Of a stretch of 35,910 bases of DNA, positions 31,683 through 35,910 are shown one piece after another. The notes beneath the pieces are model-generated. The model did not search any database, was not told the DNA's origin, and worked only from the letters and a program-made list of their open reading frames with translations. Both the position numbers and the translations under genes were made by a program. This stretch comes from Candidatus Chloroploca mongolica. Lineage in GTDB: Bacteria > Chloroflexota > Chloroflexia > Chloroflexales > Chloroflexaceae. The DNA is taken from positions 139,507 to 175,416 of the forward strand of contig NZ_SIJK02000005.1 in NCBI RefSeq assembly GCF_004762035.2, written 5' to 3'. Each line of letters opens with the position of its first letter. The stretch's first letter is position 1.

Positions 31683-33437
31683 TTATAATCCACTTAACAG
31701 GGCCAGTGCGAAGGGCCGATCGAGCAACCATGTCTCGGTCGGGGCAAGGTAGAGCGAGGCCACCTGATTATTTCTACTCATGCGCAAGGCCCCGGCGACA
31801 CTCTCGCCTTCGGGGGTTGTGCCGCGCAGCTCGCGCACCATGCTACCATCGGGCAAGACGAGCGGCTCGCCGAGCGTTGCATCGGGCAGAATCAGTTCGG
31901 GGAAGAGCGTGATCGAACCACCGGGAGGCCCACCGGCGACCAGGCGCGAGGCAATTACGCGGCTATCGGGGCCATCGGCGATACGATAATCCACCGGGCC
32001 GCGCCGTTCCTCCCACTCGGCGGGTACAGCGAGGGCAATCTCGGCGCTGCTGACCGTGATGACGGGTGGCGGCGGCAGCCAGAGCACGGGCGACGCGAAG
32101 GCAACATCCTGTGCCAGCCGCTCACTCGGGTCGGCTTCAGGTTCCCAGAGCCAGAGTTCACCAGCTTCAACGTCGGGAAACTGCGGTTCGAAGGTACTCA
32201 AACCGGGTTTCCAGTCAGGGGGCAAGAGCACGGCCAATTGCGAACCATCGGGCGACCAGGCGACGGTACGCGCATGCGGGAGCGTCGTGATTGGGCTTGC
32301 ACTCAGCGTCAGTTCGCGGTCAGGCATCATCGTGGTCGACGTCTCGCCGAGTTGCAACAGCGTCGTATACCAGACATCATAGCCGGTAAACCCGCGAGCA
32401 TCGCTGAAATTATACTCGGTGATAGCGACCAGGCGATTGCCAGGGCCATAGCGGGGTGTTTCGGCCCAGCCTGCCCCGAGATTCAGCGGCTCACCGCGGC
32501 GATCAAACGAACTCGTCTGCTCGGTCAGATTGAGATCAACGAGCGTCTGATAGCCAAGGAAACGCTGATAGGCAATGGTCAGGGCATCAGGTGACCATGC
32601 GGGCGCATAGAGGACGTGACCCTGGGGAAAGCCGCCCGCGCCATCAGAGATCGCAATCGCCCAATCGTTATCTCCCTGGCGATTCATCATCCGCAGATTA
32701 TTGGCAGCACCACGAAAATTAAGCCCATTGAGGGTATACTCGGGCGGGGTTGCATACACAAGACGGCGCCCGGTCGGGCTAAAGGCTGGTTCGCAGCCAC
32801 TGCCGAGGGTTTGTTCCTCACCTGAAGCGACATCAAGGAGGCGCACCTCGGCCTCGGCGCACCAGGCACTCCAGGCGGCCCATTCGGGCAAACTCGGGCG
32901 CGCCATCGTTGCCGAGGTGTAGGCGATGGTTTGACCATCGGGGGCCCAACTCAGCGTGCTTGCAAAACGATTGTTGGATGTCACCTGTTGCAAGCCCGAG
33001 CCATCACGGGCTACGAGCCAGAGCTCGCCCTGCGCATCGACCGTGCGCACCAGGGCGAGCATGCGTCCATCGGGCGTTGCGGCCATCTCACTGACCGCAG
33101 CGGCGAGCGTTCGGATTGACCGTGTGGTCACATCGAGCGCAACCAGATCGTCCGCCTGAAGAAAGAGAATCTCGCTGCCAGGCAGCGCCTCGGCGGGGGG
33201 CGTCGTGGCAACGGGTGACGGTGTTGGCGGCGGGGGCGCTGTGGTCGGTGACGGGGGCACCGTAGGCACCGTTGGCGACGGACTCGGCGCAGGCGTTGGT
33301 GGTACTTCCGTCGCGTCCATTGCTGGCGTTGGCGTAGGTGAGACCACAGGGCGAAGGGCCTGATTGCTATTGCAACCAGTGAGTCCTAGCGCCAGCACAA
33401 TCAGCACCATCCATAGCATGTACGTTACGCGACGCAT
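31683..33437 (-). CDS. Lipoprotein with TolB/WD40-like beta-propeller
   Basis: The 584-residue protein has a signal peptide ending in LTGC (C22), then a long Pro/Thr/Ser spacer to residue ~85. Repeated propeller blades of the form SWAPDGQTIAYTS, AFSPTGRRLVYA, AWSPDALTIAYQ, RYGPGNRLVAI and AWSPDGSQLAVL follow. These are TolB/PD40-type repeats that usually form a scaffold or binding platform outside the membrane. The last ~130 residues are a separate beta-rich region. AAGGAG sits eight bases before the ATG. It is 19 bases after coxM in the same direction and eight bases before the binding-protein gene. Its ligand is unknown. Confidence 0.88.
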   Translation of the reverse strand: MRRVTYMLWMVLIVLALGLTGCNSNQALRPVVSPTPTPAMDATEVPPTPAPSPSPTVPTVPPSPTTAPPPPTPSPVATTPPAEALPGSEILFLQADDLVALDVTTRSIRTLAAAVSEMAATPDGRMLALVRTVDAQGELWLVARDGSGLQQVTSNNRFASTLSWAPDGQTIAYTSATMARPSLPEWAAWSAWCAEAEVRLLDVASGEEQTLGSGCEPAFSPTGRRLVYATPPEYTLNGLNFRGAANNLRMMNRQGDNDWAIAISDGAGGFPQGHVLYAPAWSPDALTIAYQRFLGYQTLVDLNLTEQTSSFDRRGEPLNLGAGWAETPRYGPGNRLVAITEYNFSDARGFTGYDVWYTTLLQLGETSTTMMPDRELTLSASPITTLPHARTVAWSPDGSQLAVLLPPDWKPGLSTFEPQFPDVEAGELWLWEPEADPSERLAQDVAFASPVLWLPPPPVITVSSAEIALAVPAEWEERRGPVDYRIADGPDSRVIASRLVAGGPPGGSITLFPELILPDATLGEPLVLPDGSMVRELRGTTPEGESVAGALRMSRNNQVASLYLAPTETWLLDRPFALALLSGL

Positions 33438-33456
33438 AAGGGGCTCCTTGGATCAA

Positions 33457-34323
33457 TCACGATGCGCGAAGGCTTGCGGCAGCGGCCACGAGAGCGCGAT
33501 GGATATAGACTTCGACCATCGCACGGCGGTAGGTTTCGCTGGCGTGGAGATCGCCCAGAATCTCAAGCGTATCGGCGGCACCCCTGGCGGCTCGAGCGAA
33601 GAGGTCGGGTTGAGCGGGTTGATGCAGAAGCATGGCCTCGACATTCGTGAGGCGTTCAGCGCGCACACCGGCACCGGTGACAGCGACGCGGCAGGCGCTC
33701 ACCTGACCGGCCTCGACGCGGAGGAACGCCGCGACGCCTACCAGGGCATAGCGACTGGCGGGATGGGCGAACTTCAGATAGGCCGCCCCTTCACCGGGGC
33801 CGACGCGGTCGAGCGTGATGGCAGTCAGAATCTCATCGGGCGCGAGCGCGGTCGTCAACATATCAACAAAAAAGTCATCAGCGGCGATGGTGCGTATCCC
33901 GGCAGGCCCATAGATCGTCAGCGTCCCATTGAGCACGAGCACCACAGCGGGTGCATCGGCAGCGGGATCGGCGTGAGCCAGGGCCCCACCGAGGGTACCG
34001 CGATTACGCACCTGACGATCCCCGATCAGCCGGATGGTCGCAGCGAGCACCGGGAGGGCCTCGCAGAGCGTGGCATCAGCTTCGAGGGCACTCCAGGTTG
34101 TCATACTGCCAATGGTCACCCGCTCACCAACGGTAACGCCAACCAGGTCAGAGATCTTATGGAGATCAATGAGCACCGCAGGCGTGGCGAGGCGGAGTTT
34201 CATCGTGGGCAAGAGCGAATGGCCGCCGGCGAGCAGTTTCGCTTCATCGCCATACTGCTGCAAGAGACGGACGGCCTCATCAAGCCGAGACGGCGCATAG
34301 AAGGCAAAAGGACTAGGGATCAT
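33457..34323 (-). CDS. coxM: FAD-binding medium subunit of a CO-dehydrogenase/xanthine-dehydrogenase-type enzyme
   Basis: The 288-residue subunit carries FAD in molybdenum hydroxylases. The two FAD-binding signatures are present: LAGGHSLLPTMKLR (residues 31-44) and GTLGGALAHADPAAD (109-123). The gene order coxS-coxM without a large subunit next to them is unusual. The stop of coxS is 21 bases upstream. The gene may belong to CO oxidation or to another molybdenum hydroxylase; only the large subunit's active-site loop could decide that, and it is not in the window. Confidence 0.93.
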   Translation of the reverse strand: MIPSPFAFYAPSRLDEAVRLLQQYGDEAKLLAGGHSLLPTMKLRLATPAVLIDLHKISDLVGVTVGERVTIGSMTTWSALEADATLCEALPVLAATIRLIGDRQVRNRGTLGGALAHADPAADAPAVVLVLNGTLTIYGPAGIRTIAADDFFVDMLTTALAPDEILTAITLDRVGPGEGAAYLKFAHPASRYALVGVAAFLRVEAGQVSACRVAVTGAGVRAERLTNVEAMLLHQPAQPDLFARAARGAADTLEILGDLHASETYRRAMVEVYIHRALVAAAASLRAS

Positions 34324-34344
34324 CGCAACTCCTGGCTCAGCGGG

Positions 34345-34824
34345 TTAGGTCTTCTGGGCCGACTGCATCTGTTGGGCCGCATAGCGCACCGCGCGCACAA
34401 TATTCTCATAGCCCGTACAGCGGCAGAGATTGCCCTCGAGGGCGTGCCGGATTTCCTCATCAGAGGGATCGGGATTCTGCTGCAAAAGATCGGCAGCCGA
34501 CATAATCATGCCGGGGGTACAGAACCCACACTGTAACCCGTGTTCAGCCCAGAACCCCTCTTGCAACGGATGCAACGTCGCTTCCTGGGCGAGGCCCTCA
34601 ATGGTTGTCACGGTAGCGCCATCGGCCTGCAGGGCCAGCACCGTACATGCCTTGACACTGATCCCATCGAGATGAACCACACAAGCCCCGCACTGGCTCG
34701 TATCACAGCCAATATGGGTACCGGTGAGGTGCAGATGGTCACGCAACAACGTCACGAGCAACGTCCGTGGTTCAACCTCACCTTGGTATGGGCGACCATT
34801 GACGGTCAGCGAAATCCGCACCAC
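34345..34824 (-). CDS. coxS: [2Fe-2S] small subunit of a CO-dehydrogenase/xanthine-dehydrogenase-type enzyme
   Basis: The 159-residue electron-transfer subunit has the plant-type cluster Cys 40, 45, 48 and 60 ([12 protein letters not shown]) and the second cluster Cys 99, 102, 134 and 136 ([10 protein letters not shown] and [12 protein letters not shown]). All eight ligands are present. It starts at a GTG with AGGAAGG six bases upstream. The coxG stop is 139 bases upstream, a gap containing a triple heptamer repeat, so coxS may have its own promoter. Confidence 0.95.
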   Translation of the reverse strand: MVRISLTVNGRPYQGEVEPRTLLVTLLRDHLHLTGTHIGCDTSQCGACVVHLDGISVKACTVLALQADGATVTTIEGLAQEATLHPLQEGFWAEHGLQCGFCTPGMIMSAADLLQQNPDPSDEEIRHALEGNLCRCTGYENIVRAVRYAAQQMQSAQKT

Positions 34825-34846
34825 AAGTTACCTTCCTTTAGACAAA

Positions 34847-34867
34847 GGTTCAGGGTTCAGGGTTCAG
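34847..34867. repeat. Three tandem heptamers in the coxG-coxS gap
   Basis: GGTTCAG occurs three times without interruption, 23 bases upstream of the coxS start codon. It is a simple-sequence repeat that could vary in copy number and so shift the spacing of regulatory signals. Confidence 0.8.
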
Positions 34868-34963
34868 ATCGAGCGGATCAAGATGCGGTGCAGAGCTCTG
34901 AACGGTAACATGTCCTGGAACCTTCCCTTATGATAGATCACTGCCATAGAGGCAGGCCTTGCT

Positions 34964-35728
34964 TTAGCGACGACGACCGAGCAAGTAGCCAACGAGGAAT
35001 GCAATAATAAGCCAGGGAGTTGCCGGGTTCTGCTTGAGGAAATCCTCGACAGCCCCGCGCACCACGGCTGTCTCGGTCAGCCCTTGACCTGGCTCAACCT
35101 TGATTGAGCGGCGTACCGCATCGGGCGGAAGCGGTTCCTGCACCGTCGCAGGCGAAGCCTCTGGTATTACAGGTATGTCGGCAGAGAGTGGTGGTGCATA
35201 AAGGTTCGCGGTCACAGAGGGTATTTCGTAGAGCGCCTCGGCCACCGCATGTTCTACCTCAGCGGCGTGGGCAGCGGCATGGGCAAAGCGCCGCGACGCA
35301 ATCTGCTGTTCGAGGGCTTTGAGGCTCTGATTGATCAACGTACGAGCGGCACCATCGATTAAGCGTTGACCAATACTCGCAAGCTTGCCACCGATCTGGG
35401 CCTCGCCGCCATAATCAAGAATCGTCTCGACGCCATCGGTACGAAGCTTAATCGTACCGGCCCCCTTGAGGAACCCATTGCTGCCCTTGCCATCGACATG
35501 GAGATCGTAGGACTCGGGGGCGACCACATTATCAATCTGGACGGTACCGGTATAGACACCGCGAACCGCCTGGAGCCCTATTTTGAGGGTTGTCTGGTAG
35601 TGATGGGGCGCAACTTCATCAAGTTGTTGACAACCTGGGATCGTCTGCGCAAGCACCTCGGGATCATTGAGGGCAGTCCAGACCTCTTCGCGGGTTGCTT
35701 CAAACGTATAATTGCCAGCAATTCTCAC
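34964..35728 (-). CDS. coxG: CoxG-like SRPBCC-fold protein with C-terminal membrane anchor
   Basis: Residues 1-145 form the SRPBCC/CoxG domain (GNYTFEATREEVWTALNDPE, AQTIPGCQQL, GFLKGAGTIKLR). A Pro/Ala-rich middle and the final hydrophobic segment PWLIIAFLVGYLLG followed by RRR make a membrane anchor. In carboxydotrophic bacteria CoxG is thought to help tether CO dehydrogenase to the membrane. I chose the GTG at 35728 (254 residues) because AAGGA is seven bases upstream and the promoter at 35790-35818 would start transcription after the ATG of the longer frame (35791). It heads the cox genes coxS and coxM. Confidence 0.87.
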   Translation of the reverse strand: MRIAGNYTFEATREEVWTALNDPEVLAQTIPGCQQLDEVAPHHYQTTLKIGLQAVRGVYTGTVQIDNVVAPESYDLHVDGKGSNGFLKGAGTIKLRTDGVETILDYGGEAQIGGKLASIGQRLIDGAARTLINQSLKALEQQIASRRFAHAAAHAAEVEHAVAEALYEIPSVTANLYAPPLSADIPVIPEASPATVQEPLPPDAVRRSIKVEPGQGLTETAVVRGAVEDFLKQNPATPWLIIAFLVGYLLGRRR

Positions 35729-35789
35729 AGATACATCCTTACAAGTACCACGTGCCTGGTGACGAAAACCTCCAATCGGTCTCAGGTAC

Positions 35790-35818
35790 ATTCTAGTCTA
35801 TCCATATGGTCGTGGCAA
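35790..35818 (-). promoter_or_regulatory. Promoter of coxG
   Basis: On the minus strand TTGCCA (35818-35813) and TAGAAT (35795-35790) are separated by 17 bases, with transcription expected near 35783. Confidence 0.65.
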
Positions 35819-35910
35819 GGGGCAGGGCGGCGGGGGGCACGGCGGCGGGGGGCAGGGCGGCGGGGGGCACGGGCAAGCCGTGCCCGTACGGGGCGGCGGG
35901 GCGCGGCGGC
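35819..35910. repeat. GC-rich tandem repeat with palindrome at the window edge
   Basis: GGCGGGGGGCA-type units alternate as GGCACGGCGGCGGG and GGCAGGGCGGCGGG, three to four times, and end in the inverted repeat GGCACGG-GCAAG-CCGTGCC. CGGTACGGGC-like sequence also occurs in the repeat at 4865-4927. No gene is visible to the end of the window. Confidence 0.75.

Noticed and set aside
34847-34867. Triple heptamer as a possible phase-variation tract in coxS
   Set aside because: It lies outside the coding sequence and there are only three copies; kept as a repeat but not as a phase-variation claim.

Overview
The window reads as chromosomal DNA of a fairly GC-rich bacterium, most likely a member of the Chloroflexota (Chloroflexia or Chloroflexales type). 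That placement is inference from protein style and gene content: lipoprotein substrate-binding proteins with Thr/Pro linkers, CO-dehydrogenase-type coxG-coxS-coxM genes, separate accA and accD genes, a CinA-like protein next to endonuclease III, and glycosyltransferase/methyltransferase genes. No rRNA is present to settle it. There is no phage, integrase, transposase or CRISPR array. Coding density is high and nearly all genes are complete.

Layout. 1-2488: a partial Ala/Pro-rich protein (minus), then a plus-strand run of CinA-like protein, nth and a DUF2064-type nucleotidyl/glycosyltransferase, ended by a pair of perfect hairpins. 2643-4809: a SulP anion transporter overlapping an ArsR-type repressor gene, driven by a near-consensus promoter with a perfect 24-bp palindrome on the transcription start. 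4932-8858: an APH-fold kinase-like protein (minus), divergent from an oligopeptide-type binding lipoprotein, then a CBS-pair protein. 8916-14273: a six-gene minus-strand operon (FAH-fold protein, LapA-like membrane protein, two methyltransferases, a half-size EamA/SMR-type transporter, a large polytopic membrane protein of possible GT-C type), preceded by trpG/pabA. 15159-16774: a remnant of a histidine-kinase ATPase domain facing a REC-PAS protein.

16943-20331: a three-tRNA cluster (Leu-GAG, Val-TAC, Phe-GAA) followed by rpsO and pnp. 20384-23661: a sugar or glycerol-phosphate ABC importer (two permeases and a Tat/lipoprotein binding protein) with no ATPase gene. 23929-25718: accD-accA, the carboxyltransferase of acetyl-CoA carboxylase. 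26097-29797: ppa, a Nudix hydrolase, ybeY and a GT4-methyltransferase fusion. 29956-35728 (minus): coxG, coxS and coxM, followed directly by a beta-propeller lipoprotein and a second family-5 binding lipoprotein; the large molybdenum subunit coxL is not here.

Recurring regulatory structure is visible. Many promoters are close to TTGACA-17-TATAAT, several -10 boxes share GCTATAAT, and three very strong terminators are built on the same GCCAGC-NNN-GCTGGC core. The observations most worth following are the self-contained SulP/ArsR circuit, in which the repressor has no cysteine while the transporter ends in a Cys/His cluster; an FAH-fold protein that has lost all three metal ligands; the glycan-type operon; and the cox cluster without its catalytic subunit.
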